NCBI RefSeq assembly: GCF_010669145.1
Contig: NZ_CP048632.1
Location: 62,001 to 126,000, forward strand
Direction: 5' to 3'
DNA from: Rhizobium oryzihabitans
Lineage (GTDB): Bacteria > Pseudomonadota > Alphaproteobacteria > Rhizobiales > Rhizobiaceae
DNA length: 64,000 nucleotides
In this document: positions 30,232-39,840 of the stretch, piece after piece
How positions within the stretch are numbered: position 1 is the stretch's first letter
Layout: every line of letters starts with the position of its first letter
Translations under genes and position numbers: made by a program
The notes under the pieces: generated by a model
Databases searched by the model: none
The model's input: only the letters and a program-made list of their open reading frames with translations
Told to the model about the DNA's origin: nothing

Positions 30232-31544
30232 GTGACGACCTCTTCGCCCCGCAAGTGCCTGTCGAGGTCGCCAACCGGCGGCCTCTTGCCGATCGCCTGC
30301 GTCCGAAAACGCTGGCGGAGGTGAGCGGGCAGCCGCATCTGACGGGCGAGGAGGGCGTTCTGCGCCGCATGATCGACAGCGGCTCGCTGGGGTCGATGAT
30401 CTTCTGGGGGCCGCCCGGAACCGGTAAAACGACGGTTGCCCGCCTGATTTCCGGCGAGGCTGGTCTGGCTTTCGAGCAGATATCGGCGATCTTTTCCGGT
30501 GTCGCCGATCTCAAGAAGGTTTTCGAAGCGGCTCGCACGCGGCGGATGAATGGGCGGCAAACGCTGCTTTTCGTCGACGAGATTCATCGCTTCAACCGCG
30601 CCCAGCAGGACAGCTTTCTGCCGGTGATGGAGGATGGCACCATCATTCTGGTGGGCGCCACCACCGAGAACCCGTCCTTCGAACTCAACGCCGCTCTCTT
30701 GTCGCGAGCGCGGGTGCTGACCTTCGGCTCGCATGACGAGGAGAGCCTCAGCGAGCTTCTGAAACGCGCCGAGGAGGCGGAGCAAAAGCCCCTGCCGCTG
30801 ACAGAGGAGGCCCGTGCGAGCCTGATCCGCATGGCCGATGGCGATGGGCGCGCCGTGCTGACGCTTGCCGAAGAGGTCTGGCGTGCCGCGCGCAAGGATG
30901 AGACTTTCGATACCGAAGGCCTGACGCGCATCGTGCAGCGCCGTGCCCCGGTTTACGACAAGAGCCAGGACGGCCACTACAATCTCATTTCCGCGCTGCA
31001 TAAATCGGTGCGCGGCTCCGACCCGGATGCCGCCCTTTATTATCTCGCCCGCATGTTCGATGCCGGCGAAGACCCGCTTTATCTGGGGCGGCGGCTGGTG
31101 CGCATGGCTGTTGAGGATATCGGCCTTGCCGATCCGCAGGCGCTTGCCGTCTGCAACGCCGCCAAGGACGCTTATGACTATCTTGGCTCACCGGAAGGCG
31201 AGCTGGCGCTGGCACAGGCCTGCGTTTATCTCGCCACTGCGCCGAAATCGAATGCCGTTTATACCGCCTTCAAATCGGCGATGCGGGCGGCCAAGGAAAA
31301 CGGTTCGCTGGTACCGCCGAAGCATATCCTCAACGCGCCGACCAAGCTGATGAAGGGTGAGGGCTACGGCGACGGCTATCGCTATGACCACGACGAGCCG
31401 GATGCCTTTTCAGGGCAGGATTATTTCCCGGAAAAAATGGGGCGCACGACCTTCTACGATCCGCCTGACAGGGGTTTCGAGCGGGAAATCCGCAAGCGTC
31501 TCGACTGGTGGGCGAAGCTGCGCCGCGAGCGCGGTTCGCGTTAA
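30228..31544 (+). CDS. rarA: Replication-associated recombination protein RarA (MgsA)
   Basis: 438 aa AAA+ ATPase related to clamp loaders that acts at stalled forks. Walker A is GPPGTGKTTVARLI (near residue 61), Walker B LLFVDEIHRFNRAQQD, sensor 1 GATTENPSFELNAALLSRARV; the C-terminal tetramerisation domain holds DGHYNLISALHKSVRGSDPDAALYYLARM. ATGA overlap with the protease gene suggests coupling. Confidence 0.96.
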   Translation: MSDDLFAPQVPVEVANRRPLADRLRPKTLAEVSGQPHLTGEEGVLRRMIDSGSLGSMIFWGPPGTGKTTVARLISGEAGLAFEQISAIFSGVADLKKVFEAARTRRMNGRQTLLFVDEIHRFNRAQQDSFLPVMEDGTIILVGATTENPSFELNAALLSRARVLTFGSHDEESLSELLKRAEEAEQKPLPLTEEARASLIRMADGDGRAVLTLAEEVWRAARKDETFDTEGLTRIVQRRAPVYDKSQDGHYNLISALHKSVRGSDPDAALYYLARMFDAGEDPLYLGRRLVRMAVEDIGLADPQALAVCNAAKDAYDYLGSPEGELALAQACVYLATAPKSNAVYTAFKSAMRAAKENGSLVPPKHILNAPTKLMKGEGYGDGYRYDHDEPDAFSGQDYFPEKMGRTTFYDPPDRGFEREIRKRLDWWAKLRRERGSR

Positions 31545-31624
31545 GCGCCGTCTTCACAAAAAGAATCAGGCGCTTGCCAAAATGAGTCGCAAAGCCGCAG
31601 CATCCATTTGTTTTTAAAAAGAAA

Positions 31625-31939
31625 TCAGGACGCTTTGCGGTGCTGCATGGCCTGCGACGGCGCTGGCAGCATCTTGACCGAGGATTCTGCCAGACCACTA
31701 TGCCCTTCGGCATCGATCACCAGATGCCAGTGCAAGGTCTCGGGAATGCTGATGCGGATCGGCGATTTTTTCGCGACGCCGCCGAGATATTTGAAATCGA
31801 GCAATTCGGTGAAACGCTGGAAATTCGCGCCTGTCATCAGCCGTACATTGTTGACGGCCGACAGGGAGATTTCAATGGTCGTCCCAGCCCGCAATTCCTT
31901 CAGGTCATAATGCGTAAAGCGGAAATTCGGCCGTGCCAT
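31625..31939 (-). CDS. DUF1883 family protein
   Basis: 104 aa. MARPNFRFTHYDLKELRAGTTIEISLSAVNNVRLMTGANFQRF is the DUF1883 hallmark, a small family common in rhizobia and of unknown function. GGGAGG lies six bases before the ATG. The tail (ESSVKMLPAPSQAMQHRKAS) looks disordered. Convergent with rarA and divergent from the chemoreceptor. Confidence 0.8.
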   Translation of the reverse strand: MARPNFRFTHYDLKELRAGTTIEISLSAVNNVRLMTGANFQRFTELLDFKYLGGVAKKSPIRISIPETLHWHLVIDAEGHSGLAESSVKMLPAPSQAMQHRKAS

Positions 31940-32191
31940 CGCGCGCCTCCCAATACCGTATATTTTGGCAGACAAGGATAGGACGCCAGGGTTAACGAGC
32001 CCTTTAAAGCAGAAGGGCAGTTGTCGGATTTCGGGCTGCCGTGCCGCTCTTGACCGACTGCGAAGAGTATTGGCGGGGCTCAGAAAGCCGTTATGGGATA
32101 GTACTAACGTATAACATGCGTATTTAATGATAATAAATTTTTCAACCTTAACATCGTCTGGTCGAAGTGCCGTCAGCGGCGTTGGGGGAAT

Positions 32192-34006
32192 ATGAAAAAC
32201 GTTACGATATCTATGCGCCTTTATGCGCTCGTTGCATTGTTTCTGGCAATATTGACCGCAGCGCTGACATTCAGCCTCTTCGAAACCTTCCATGAAATGG
32301 AGCGCGAGCGCAAAGCGGGGCTTGCATCCATGAACGAAACAGCCGTCGCCATTCTCGAACAATATTATCGTCTGGAGCAGAGCGGTGCCCTGACGCGGGA
32401 GGCAGCGCAGCAGCAGGCCAAGACCACGATCGCGGCGATGCGTTATGGCAATGGCAGCGGCTATTTCTGGATCAACGACATGCATCCCAAGATGGTGATG
32501 CATCCGATCAAGCCCGAGATGAACGGCACCGATCTCACCGCCAACAAGGATCCGAACGGCAAGGCGCTCTTCGTTGAATTCGTCAATACGGTGAAGGCGG
32601 GCGGTCAGGGTTTTGTCGACTATTACTGGCCGAAGCCCGGCGCGCCGGATCCTGTCGAAAAATTCTCCCATGTTGCCGGTTTCGCGCCCTGGGGATGGAT
32701 TGTCGGTACTGGCGTTTATGTGGACGATCTTGAGGCGGTTTTCTGGAGCGATGCCTATTTCAACATCGGGCTGTGTGTTTTGTCCGGCCTGCTGGTGATT
32801 GGCGTCGCCGCCGCCGTCGTGCGCAGCGTGACGCGGCCGATCGATCTCATCCGTCAGAGCATGAAGCGTATCGCTGACGGGGACGGTGCGGCTGAAATCC
32901 AGTTCGCAGACCGTCGCAACGAAATCGGCGCGATTGCGAAAACACTGCTGGTGCTGCGAGACAGCGTCAATGAACGCAGCGCCCTGCAGGCCCGCGAGGC
33001 GGATCAGCAGCGGGCATTGGAAGAGGCGCGGCACGGCAATGAGATGGTCCTGCGTTCCGCATCCGAACGTCAGGCCCATGCCATGAATGCGCTCGGCAAC
33101 TCGCTGGAAGCGCTCGCCAATGGTGATCTGACCGTCGAGCTTGCCGATATCGGCGTCGAATATGAAAAGCTGCGCACGGACTTCAACCGGGCCGTCGGCG
33201 CGCTGCATGGCGCCATCGAGGCCATCGCCAGAACCGGCGATGTCGTCAATGACAGTGCTGCCGATATCAGCGGCGCAACCGGCAATCTCTCGCGCCGGAC
33301 AGAACAGCAGGCGGCGGCGCTGGAGGAGACGGCAGCGGCTCTCGACGAGATCACCGCCACGGTACGCACCGCTTCCGAGCGGGCCAATGAGGCGCGGCAG
33401 ATGGTGCAGGACACGAAAACGAGCGCCGGTCGCTCTGGCGAGATCGTGCGCAATGCCGTCGACGCCATGGGCCGTATCGAGGACTCGTCCAAGCGTATCG
33501 GGCAGATCATTTCCGTCATCGACGAAATCGCTTTCCAGACCAACCTTCTGGCGCTGAATGCCGGCGTGGAGGCTGCAAGGGCGGGCGAGGCGGGGCGCGG
33601 TTTTGCCGTGGTGGCGCAGGAGGTGCGTGAACTTGCGCAACGCTCCGCCAATGCCGCCAAGGAGATCAAGACCCTTATCAACCGCTCTGCGGAAGAGGTC
33701 GGTGGCGGTGTCGCGCTCGTGCGCTCCACGGGTGATGCGCTGGACGAGATCGTGGAACTGGTCAACCGCGTCGAAGGCCACGTCAACTCCATCGCCACGG
33801 CGGCGCGGGAACAGGCGACGGGCCTGCAGGAGATCAATACCTCCGTCAACCACATGGACCAGATGACGCAGCAGAATGCCGCCATGGTGGAAGAAACGAC
33901 GGCAGCCAGCCAGACGCTTGCCGAGGAGAGCCACCAGCTGCGCTCATTGCTTTCCCGTTTCGAACTTGGACAGGGAACGGGACGCGAGGTTTCACGGGCG
34001 GCGTGA
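32192..34006 (+). CDS. Methyl-accepting chemotaxis protein with a single-Cache sensor
   Basis: 604 aa. A first membrane helix (residues 8-28), a periplasmic sCache_2-type sensor with [30 protein letters not shown] and [14 protein letters not shown], a second helix (about 190-212), HAMP ([20 protein letters not shown]), a second HAMP-like linker, and the signalling hairpin tip [49 protein letters not shown]. No C-terminal CheR-tethering pentapeptide is seen. sCache_2 receptors often bind small organic acids; the ligand here is unknown. Confidence 0.95.
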   Translation: MKNVTISMRLYALVALFLAILTAALTFSLFETFHEMERERKAGLASMNETAVAILEQYYRLEQSGALTREAAQQQAKTTIAAMRYGNGSGYFWINDMHPKMVMHPIKPEMNGTDLTANKDPNGKALFVEFVNTVKAGGQGFVDYYWPKPGAPDPVEKFSHVAGFAPWGWIVGTGVYVDDLEAVFWSDAYFNIGLCVLSGLLVIGVAAAVVRSVTRPIDLIRQSMKRIADGDGAAEIQFADRRNEIGAIAKTLLVLRDSVNERSALQAREADQQRALEEARHGNEMVLRSASERQAHAMNALGNSLEALANGDLTVELADIGVEYEKLRTDFNRAVGALHGAIEAIARTGDVVNDSAADISGATGNLSRRTEQQAAALEETAAALDEITATVRTASERANEARQMVQDTKTSAGRSGEIVRNAVDAMGRIEDSSKRIGQIISVIDEIAFQTNLLALNAGVEAARAGEAGRGFAVVAQEVRELAQRSANAAKEIKTLINRSAEEVGGGVALVRSTGDALDEIVELVNRVEGHVNSIATAAREQATGLQEINTSVNHMDQMTQQNAAMVEETTAASQTLAEESHQLRSLLSRFELGQGTGREVSRAA

Positions 34007-34367
34007 CTCATGCGTTTTGGGGCAGGGTGGAGGGCGCGGCATGGCTGCGCTCCTGAATGAATGAGAAGTTTTTCCAACACTCGACGTCATCCTCGGGCTT
34101 GACCCGAGGATCCACAGCCGCGCGGGAATGGATCCTCGGGTCAAGCCCGAGGATGACGGAGGGGGTAAGTGTCGTTGACCGAAGAGGGGCTTCAGCATTT
34201 CTGTCATCGCCTTCGACCCAATTTCGATCGCGACTCCTTCATCTGCAGCGTCACGCACCACCCAGCTTCGTTATTTCCCGCAACCAATAAGGTTTCGTTT
34301 ACCTCATTTCTTTAAAATTTATCCTGTATTGCCGCGAGTAGCGGCCGCTGAAGGTACAGGTTCTCGT
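34007..34367. other. Intergenic region after the chemoreceptor
   Basis: 361 bases; holds the perfect family A palindromic repeat (34085-34158), and nothing else recognisable. The AT-rich stretch 34275-34330 could hold the promoter of the extensin-family gene. Confidence 0.5.
34085..34158. repeat. Intergenic palindromic repeat, family A (perfect copy)
   Basis: Arms of 30 bases that are exact reverse complements, beginning CGTCATCCTCGGGCTTGACC and enclosing 14 bases (CAGCCGCGCGGGAA). Each arm is itself a small hairpin. Shares sequence with 26957-27032 and 54682-54711. Confidence 0.85.
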
Positions 34368-35636
34368 ATGGCGTATGTTTCCCTTCCGCGTCGTCTTGTG
34401 ACGTTGCTGATGATTTCCTCGGTTATGGTGTCGTGTTCGGCGGAAGGCCTCGTGCCGCCGGCCGAGGTTGATGGCACCACGCGTGTCAGCGCCATCCGGT
34501 CGTCGCGGCAGCAGGGCTACAGCGCGCCATCAGGAGCCGTCTATCAGGCCGAGCGGGTCGGGCAGTCCTCCGATTATCCCGCGGCCGTGTCGCAGCCGAT
34601 GCCGGAACCTTACGCCTCGCAGGATCCCCTGCTGCAATCGCCACAGGGCGGGCAGGGATATTCCACACTCGACGGCCAGCATCAGGCGCGCATGGCCGCA
34701 AGCGGCCAGAGCATGGCCTCTCCCAGCATCCCCAACCAGCAGGTTACCTCCAGCCAGATCGCTGAAGGCGAGGGTGGAGTGAACATGGATTCCATGCTGG
34801 GCGTGGAGCCGGTGCGTGGGCTCGCGGAAGAGCAGGATGCCGATATTGCCGAAGGTGTCTCGGAGCAGCCGGTGGTGGATGGTATCGGCACGGATAATCC
34901 GGTCGCCGTCGCTCCGCCGCGCCGGCAGCAGAGTGCCGGGCAATCGCGGTTGATACCGCCGCCACCCGTCGGCTCGTCTTCCCGCCGCCAGCCAGTGGAG
35001 GAGGTCGCCATGCTGATGCCAAATGATCCCATGGCGCGCGGCGGCTTGCAAAGCAACCGGTCAACCATGCCGCCCGGCGTCATGCCGTCCTCTGAAGTCG
35101 CCTGCCGCTCCGAACTGCGTCGCCTCGGCGTCGCTTTCCGAGACGTCGCCCGCATTGCCGATGGTCCGACCTGCGGCATCGACTATCCGATCGAACTTAG
35201 CGGGCTCGCCAGCGGCGTTGCCATCCGCCCGGCGGTGAAGCTCAATTGCCAGGTCACGCTTGCCTTCGCCAAATGGGTGAAGTTCGAACTCGTGCCATCC
35301 TCGCGCTTCCGTTATCTCTCGGGCGTCGGCCGCATCACGCCGATGGGCGGTTATTCCTGCCGCAAGATGAATTCGCGCTCCAGCAATCCCTGGTCCGAAC
35401 ATGCGCGCGGCAACGCCATCGATATCGGCACCATCACGCTGAAGAATGGCAAGGAGATCGACGTTCGCAGCAAGAGCTTCTTCGCCTTCCGCGAGAAAGC
35501 GCTGCTGAAGGCGGTAAGGTCCGATAGCTGCAAATATTTCTCGACCGTTCTCGGGCCGGGCAGCGATCCCAATCACTGGAACCATTTTCACTTCGACCTG
35601 CGCACCCGCAAGTCAGGTTATAGGCATTGCGATTAG
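34368..35636 (+). CDS. Extensin-family (Extensin_C) probable lipoprotein
   Basis: 422 aa. A hydrophobic N-terminus (LVTLLMISSVMVSC) ends in a Cys that may be a lipobox. A long, low-complexity Gln/Ser/Pro-rich part (residues 25-240) is followed by the Extensin_C domain: CRSELRRLGVAF, GPTCGIDYPIELSGLASGV, EHARGNAIDIGTITLKNG, and HWNHFHFDLRTRKSG. The conserved His and Asp residues recall LAS-type peptidases such as VanY, so a cell-wall role is possible. Start at the ATG; a TTG 39 bases earlier is less likely. Confidence 0.85.
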   Translation: MAYVSLPRRLVTLLMISSVMVSCSAEGLVPPAEVDGTTRVSAIRSSRQQGYSAPSGAVYQAERVGQSSDYPAAVSQPMPEPYASQDPLLQSPQGGQGYSTLDGQHQARMAASGQSMASPSIPNQQVTSSQIAEGEGGVNMDSMLGVEPVRGLAEEQDADIAEGVSEQPVVDGIGTDNPVAVAPPRRQQSAGQSRLIPPPPVGSSSRRQPVEEVAMLMPNDPMARGGLQSNRSTMPPGVMPSSEVACRSELRRLGVAFRDVARIADGPTCGIDYPIELSGLASGVAIRPAVKLNCQVTLAFAKWVKFELVPSSRFRYLSGVGRITPMGGYSCRKMNSRSSNPWSEHARGNAIDIGTITLKNGKEIDVRSKSFFAFREKALLKAVRSDSCKYFSTVLGPGSDPNHWNHFHFDLRTRKSGYRHCD

Positions 35637-35667
35637 CGGATTTCAAAGGGTGTTCAGCTTCATTTCC

Positions 35668-35785
35668 CAGTATTCCGGCGCTGAGCCGGAATCCGGTCGA
35701 GGCAGCTCTCGCGTGGCGGGAAGAGTCTTTTCAGCCCAAGGACTTGGGCTGGCTGGATTCCGGCTCAAGGCCGGAATGACGGAGG
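35668..35785. repeat. Intergenic palindromic repeat, family B
   Basis: ATTCCGGC-gctga-GCCGGAAT (35672-35692) at the left and GGATTCCGGCTCAAGGCCGGAATGACGG (to 35782) at the right, with CAGCCCAA-ggac-TTGGGCTG between. A different sequence family from the repeats at 34085. Confidence 0.7.
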
Positions 35786-35837
35786 TGGGGGAGGCGGCTG
35801 CATGAGAAGCTCCGCTTGCCTACTCTCGGTCTTCGCA

Positions 35838-36011
35838 AAAAAAGACCGGCCCGAAGGCCGGTGAAGAAGACTGCCTTATCGGGGGATATCGGCGTCTTTG
35901 CAAGGGCATGCAATGGGACATGGTCCCAAGAAGCGGTCCATCCGGCGCGGGATAGGCGGCAAAAGACATCGCGCCGTACTGACCTGCGGCCAACATGGCT
36001 TGCCGCCCGTC
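35838..36011 (-). ncRNA. Candidate small RNA with its own promoter and terminator
   Basis: A textbook minus-strand terminator (ACCGGCC, loop TTCG, GGCCGGT then seven T within 35838-35862) has no minus-strand gene upstream: the next genes on both sides run on plus. A minus-strand promoter fits exactly: TTGTCA (36041-36046), 17-base spacer, TAGCGT (36018-36023). The implied transcript is about 170 nt and structured: GGCGGCAA and TTGCCGCC pair (36000-36007 with 35955-35962), and GGGAC-cat-GTCCC lies at 35915-35927. A 57-codon frame from 35996 runs through the terminator, so a coding role is unlikely. Size would suit 6S RNA or a rhizobial trans-acting sRNA, but I cannot assign a family. Confidence 0.55.
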
Positions 36012-36068
36012 TCTGATACGCTATGAGGGTCACATGTTTGTGACAACGGACCCCGGGAGCCCACCTTC

Positions 36069-36890
36069 ATGCCCCCTGTTTCAGAGATAATGGTCTTTGC
36101 CGCGGCGCTTGCGGCGGCTGGCGTGATCGCCGGTCTTCTGGCGGGGCTGTTCGGCATCGGCGGCGGCGCGGTTCTGGTGCCCGTCTTCTACCATGTCTTT
36201 GGCTTTCTGGAGGTGCCGGAGGCGGTGCGCATGCATCTCTCGCTCGGCACGTCGCTTGCCATCATCGTGCCGACTTCCATCCGCTCGTTTCTGACGCATC
36301 GCCAGAAAGGCGCCGTCGATATCGATCTGCTGAAGGGCTGGATCGTCGCCGTGCCGCTCGGCACCATCCTCGCATCTGTCGTGGCCGCCCATGCCTCCAG
36401 CGTCGCGCTCCGGCTGATCTTCGCCTTCATTGCGCTCGCGCTCGCCTTCCGGATGATCTTCAACCGGGCGAGCTGGCATCTTGGTTCAGACCTGCCGAAT
36501 AATCCGGGCCGGTTTCTGGTGGGCACGGGCATCGGGCTTTTTTCCGGCCTGATGGGCGTTGGCGGCGGGGTGATGAACAATACCTTCATGACGCTCTACG
36601 GACGCACCATCCACCAGGCCGTCGCCACGTCTTCCGGTGTCGGTGTGCTGATTTCGCTGCCGGGTCTCCTGGGTTATATCTGGGCCGGCTGGGGCGATGC
36701 GGGCCTGCCGCCATTTTCCACCGGCTTCATCAACTGGATCGCCGTGGTGCTCCTGATCCCCATCACGCTTGTCGTTGCGCCCTATGGCGCGCGGCTGGCG
36801 CATGCGCTCAGCAAGAAGCAGCTGGAACGGGCCTTCGGTGTGTTTCTGGTCTTCGTCGCAGCGCAGTTTTTCTATAGCGTCTACGGCTGA
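36069..36890 (+). CDS. TauE/SafE family sulfite exporter-like membrane protein
   Basis: 273 aa with about eight membrane helices. The duplicated TauE signatures are clear: GLLAGLFGIGGGAVLVPVFYHVFGF (residues 20-45) and GLFSGLMGVGGGVMNNTFMTLYG (near 160-183). The family moves sulfite, sulfoacetate and other organosulfur anions out of the cell; the substrate is not evident. Monocistronic. Confidence 0.92.
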   Translation: MPPVSEIMVFAAALAAAGVIAGLLAGLFGIGGGAVLVPVFYHVFGFLEVPEAVRMHLSLGTSLAIIVPTSIRSFLTHRQKGAVDIDLLKGWIVAVPLGTILASVVAAHASSVALRLIFAFIALALAFRMIFNRASWHLGSDLPNNPGRFLVGTGIGLFSGLMGVGGGVMNNTFMTLYGRTIHQAVATSSGVGVLISLPGLLGYIWAGWGDAGLPPFSTGFINWIAVVLLIPITLVVAPYGARLAHALSKKQLERAFGVFLVFVAAQFFYSVYG

Positions 36891-37005
36891 TTTTCCTTCC
36901 CTGCCGAACGCAGTGTTCAGGCCCCTGGACTGGCATTGGACTGGCATTTGAGCGTTTCAGGGCCTATATGGCGTGCATCTTACTCGGTTTTTCGAAAGAT
37001 TCGCG

Positions 37006-37932
37006 ATGAATGCCATTGTTTCGATACGGAATCTGACCAAATCCTACGCAAATGGCTTTCAGGCGTTAAAGGGTGTCAGCCTCGATATCAGAGAGGGTGA
37101 AATCCTTGCCCTTCTCGGGCCGAACGGTGCCGGCAAGACCACGCTGATCTCCATCGTCTGCGGTCTCGTCAATCCGGGCGAGGGTTCGGTGTTTGTCGGC
37201 GGGCATGACGTGGTGAAGGATTTTCGCCAGACCCGCGCCCTGATCGGCCTCGTGCCGCAGGAATTGACGACCGACCAGTTCGAGACCGTTTGGAACACCG
37301 TCAGCTTCTCGCGCGGCCTGCACGGGCAGAAGAAGAACCCGGAGCTGATCGAGCGCATTCTGAAATCCCTGTCGCTCTGGAGCAAGAAGGACAATATGCT
37401 GCGGGAGCTTTCCGGCGGCATGAAACGGCGCGTGCTGATCGCCAAGGCGCTGGCGCACGAGCCGAAGGTTCTGTTCCTTGACGAACCCACCGCCGGCGTC
37501 GATGTGGCTCTGCGCCGCGACATGTGGAATGTGGTTTCCGAACTGCGCGCCAAGGGCGTCACCATCATCCTGACGACGCATTATATCGAGGAGGCGGAAG
37601 AGATCGCCGACCGTGTGGGCGTGATCAATGGCGGCGAATTGCTGCTGGTGGAAGAAAAGACGGCGCTGATGAAGAAGCTCGGCCGCAAGCAGCTTTTCCT
37701 TGAGCTTGCGCATCCTGTCGACAAATTGCCGGATAATCTTTCGGCTTTCGGCCTGACGCTTTCGGACGACCGCTGCACCGTCACCTATGAAATCGAGGAT
37801 AATGGCGAGCAGGGACGAATCGCCGATCTTCTCAGCGCTCTTTCCGCCGCCAACATCCATTTCAAGGATATTTCAACGCGGCAGAGTTCGCTTGAGGATA
37901 TCTTTGTTTCGCTGGTGGGAGGCCAGAAATGA
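37006..37932 (+). CDS. ABC-2 type exporter, ATP-binding protein
   Basis: 308 aa. Walker [15 protein letters not shown], signature [19 protein letters not shown], Walker [13 protein letters not shown] and switch [10 protein letters not shown]. It belongs to the DrrA/NodI-like export group, with a C-terminal regulatory extension. It starts at [17 protein letters not shown]; the frame is open a little further up. The stop overlaps the permease start (ATGA). Substrate unknown. Confidence 0.93.
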   Translation: MNAIVSIRNLTKSYANGFQALKGVSLDIREGEILALLGPNGAGKTTLISIVCGLVNPGEGSVFVGGHDVVKDFRQTRALIGLVPQELTTDQFETVWNTVSFSRGLHGQKKNPELIERILKSLSLWSKKDNMLRELSGGMKRRVLIAKALAHEPKVLFLDEPTAGVDVALRRDMWNVVSELRAKGVTIILTTHYIEEAEEIADRVGVINGGELLLVEEKTALMKKLGRKQLFLELAHPVDKLPDNLSAFGLTLSDDRCTVTYEIEDNGEQGRIADLLSALSAANIHFKDISTRQSSLEDIFVSLVGGQK

Positions 37933-38690
37933 ACTTCGAAGCCATCAAGGCCATCTACCTGTTCGAAATGGCGCGCACCCGCCGCACCCTGTTGCAGAGC
38001 GTGGTATCGCCGGTCATCTCCACATCGCTTTATTTCATCGTCTTCGGAACCGCGATCGGGTCGCGGATTCAGGAGGTTGGCGGGGTTTCCTACGGCGCGT
38101 TCATAACGCCCGGCCTCATCATGCTGACGCTTCTGACGCAATGCATCAGCAACGGCTCCTTCGGCATCTATTTTCCGAAATTCACCGGCACGGTCTACGA
38201 GATTTTGTCAGCGCCCGTATCGATGACGGAAATTGTCGCCGGTTATGTGGGGGCGGCGGCGACGAAAGGCCTGATGATCGGCACGATCATCCTGATAACG
38301 GCATCCTTCTTCGTGGATATCACCATCGCCCATCCGTTCATGATGATCCTGTTCTTCGTGCTGACGGCGGTGAGCTTCAGCCTGTTCGGTTTCATCATCG
38401 GCATCTGGGCGACGAATTTCGAGCAGCTGAACCTCATCCCCATGCTGGTGGTGCCGCCTCTGACCTTCCTCGGTGGCAGCTTCTATTCCATCGACATGCT
38501 GCCGCCCTTCTGGCAGACGGTCAGCCATTTCAATCCGGTGCTGTATCTTATCAGCGGTTTCCGCTGGAGCTTCTACGAGATCGCCGACGTCAATCCCGTC
38601 ATCAGCCTTGCGATGATCACGCTGTTTCTCGCGATCTGCCTTGGCGTCGTCAGCTGGATGTTCAAGACGGGTTACAGGCTGCGCAACTGA
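37929..38690 (+). CDS. ABC-2 type exporter, permease
   Basis: 253 aa with six predicted helices, typical of the ABC-2 permeases (NodJ/DrrB-like). Signatures include [25 protein letters not shown] and the region [32 protein letters not shown] before the last helices. Coupled to the ATPase gene; together they make a homodimeric exporter. Confidence 0.93.
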   Translation: MNFEAIKAIYLFEMARTRRTLLQSVVSPVISTSLYFIVFGTAIGSRIQEVGGVSYGAFITPGLIMLTLLTQCISNGSFGIYFPKFTGTVYEILSAPVSMTEIVAGYVGAAATKGLMIGTIILITASFFVDITIAHPFMMILFFVLTAVSFSLFGFIIGIWATNFEQLNLIPMLVVPPLTFLGGSFYSIDMLPPFWQTVSHFNPVLYLISGFRWSFYEIADVNPVISLAMITLFLAICLGVVSWMFKTGYRLRN

Positions 38691-38769
38691 GGTTTCAGCG
38701 CTTCAGTTACCCATTTCACGCCCGGCTCACGCCGGGCGTTTTCGTATTCACGACACAGGCATGCGGGGA

Positions 38770-39411
38770 TCACGCAACCTGCTTCTGTGCCACGTCTTCC
38801 ACAACCTCGCCCTTCAGATGGGAGACGAGGTCCTTGATCGTGACGATGAGCAGGCCGTGGCGCTCGGCGAAGACCTTGAGCTGCGGCAGGCGGGCCATGG
38901 TGCCGTCATCATTGGCGATTTCGCAAATGGTCCCGCAGGGGTATTTGCCGGCGAGGCGGCACAGGTCCACCGCTGCTTCGGTGTGGCCGGTGCGGCCGAG
39001 AACGCCATTAGGGTTGGCGCGTAACGGGAAGATATGGCCGGGACGCGCGAAGTCTTCCGGACGCGAACCTTCCGACACCAGTGCACGCACGGTATTGGCC
39101 CGGTCCGCTGCCGATATGCCCGTGGTCGTGCCGGGAATGTAGTCCACGGAAACAGTGAAGGCCGTCTTGAGGGATTCGGTATTGCGCGACACCATCAGCG
39201 GAATGTCGAGTGCATCCAGACGCTCGCCCGGCATGGCGACGCAGATGAGCCCGCGCGCATGGTTCATCATGAAGGCGATCTGCTGCGGTGTGATGCTGTC
39301 GGAGGCGGCGATGATATCGCCTTCATTTTCGCGATCCTCGTCGTCAACGACAATCACCATCTCGCCACGGGAAATGGCTTCGATCGCGTCTTCAATTCTA
39401 GCAATGGTCAT
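38770..39411 (-). CDS. ribB: 3,4-dihydroxy-2-butanone 4-phosphate synthase
   Basis: 213 aa; converts ribulose 5-phosphate into the four-carbon unit of riboflavin. RibB-only, with no GTP cyclohydrolase II domain. Motifs: VIVVDDEDRENEGDIIAASD (acidic metal-binding loop), MNHARGLICVAMP, and FPLRANPNGVLGRTGHTEAAVDLCRLAG. Its mRNA starts with an FMN riboswitch, so it is turned down when FMN is plentiful. Confidence 0.96.
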   Translation of the reverse strand: MTIARIEDAIEAISRGEMVIVVDDEDRENEGDIIAASDSITPQQIAFMMNHARGLICVAMPGERLDALDIPLMVSRNTESLKTAFTVSVDYIPGTTTGISAADRANTVRALVSEGSRPEDFARPGHIFPLRANPNGVLGRTGHTEAAVDLCRLAGKYPCGTICEIANDDGTMARLPQLKVFAERHGLLIVTIKDLVSHLKGEVVEDVAQKQVA

Positions 39412-39527
39412 TTTCTTTCAAGCCTTTCAAGGGTTATGCCGTTTTGCGGCATTTTCGCGCTTCGAGAAGCGCCAAATATCCCTTGGGCGAACAATGCAAT
39501 GCGAAGCCCGCAGCGCGCGGGTGTCCT

Positions 39528-39677
39528 ATGCCTTGTCCTCTTCCATCCGGACTATACCGTCGGCTCCGGCCTCTCACCGGATCTGCTGACCTTTCGGTTT
39601 TGGAGGCCGAAAGCGCTCGCGGGCTCCGGGAAAATCCCGATACCGCCGGTGGGGAATTGCGCCCCGCCCTGAGAACA
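39528..39677 (-). promoter_or_regulatory. FMN riboswitch (RFN element) of ribB
   Basis: On the minus strand the conserved RFN blocks run in order: TTCTCAGGGCGGGGCG, CCCCACCGGCGGTA, AGCCCGCGAGCG, GTCAGCAGATCCGGTG, GAGAGGCCGGAGCCGACGGT, ATAGTCCGGATGGAAGAGGA. Between it and ribB lie hairpins such as ATGCCG-caaaa-CGGCAT (39437-39453) that may form the expression platform. The rest of this gap (39678-39840) shows nothing recognisable. Confidence 0.95.
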
Positions 39678-39840
39678 TTGCCAACATAATTTATCAATCA
39701 AGGGGGAATCAAGGGGCAATGCTGCGCTGCGACAGGTGATCGGCGAAAAGAATATCCGATTATTTCCTGACCGGCGAAATTCCTTTCAGAAGCAGGTAAC
39801 CAGGTCGGAGCAATGTGAATGATCGCCCGGCGGCGAGCTT

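Noticed and set aside
35731..36033. Protein-coding reading of the minus strand in the sRNA interval
   Set aside because: All frames there run through the UUCG terminator and repeat B without a ribosome-binding site or family pattern.
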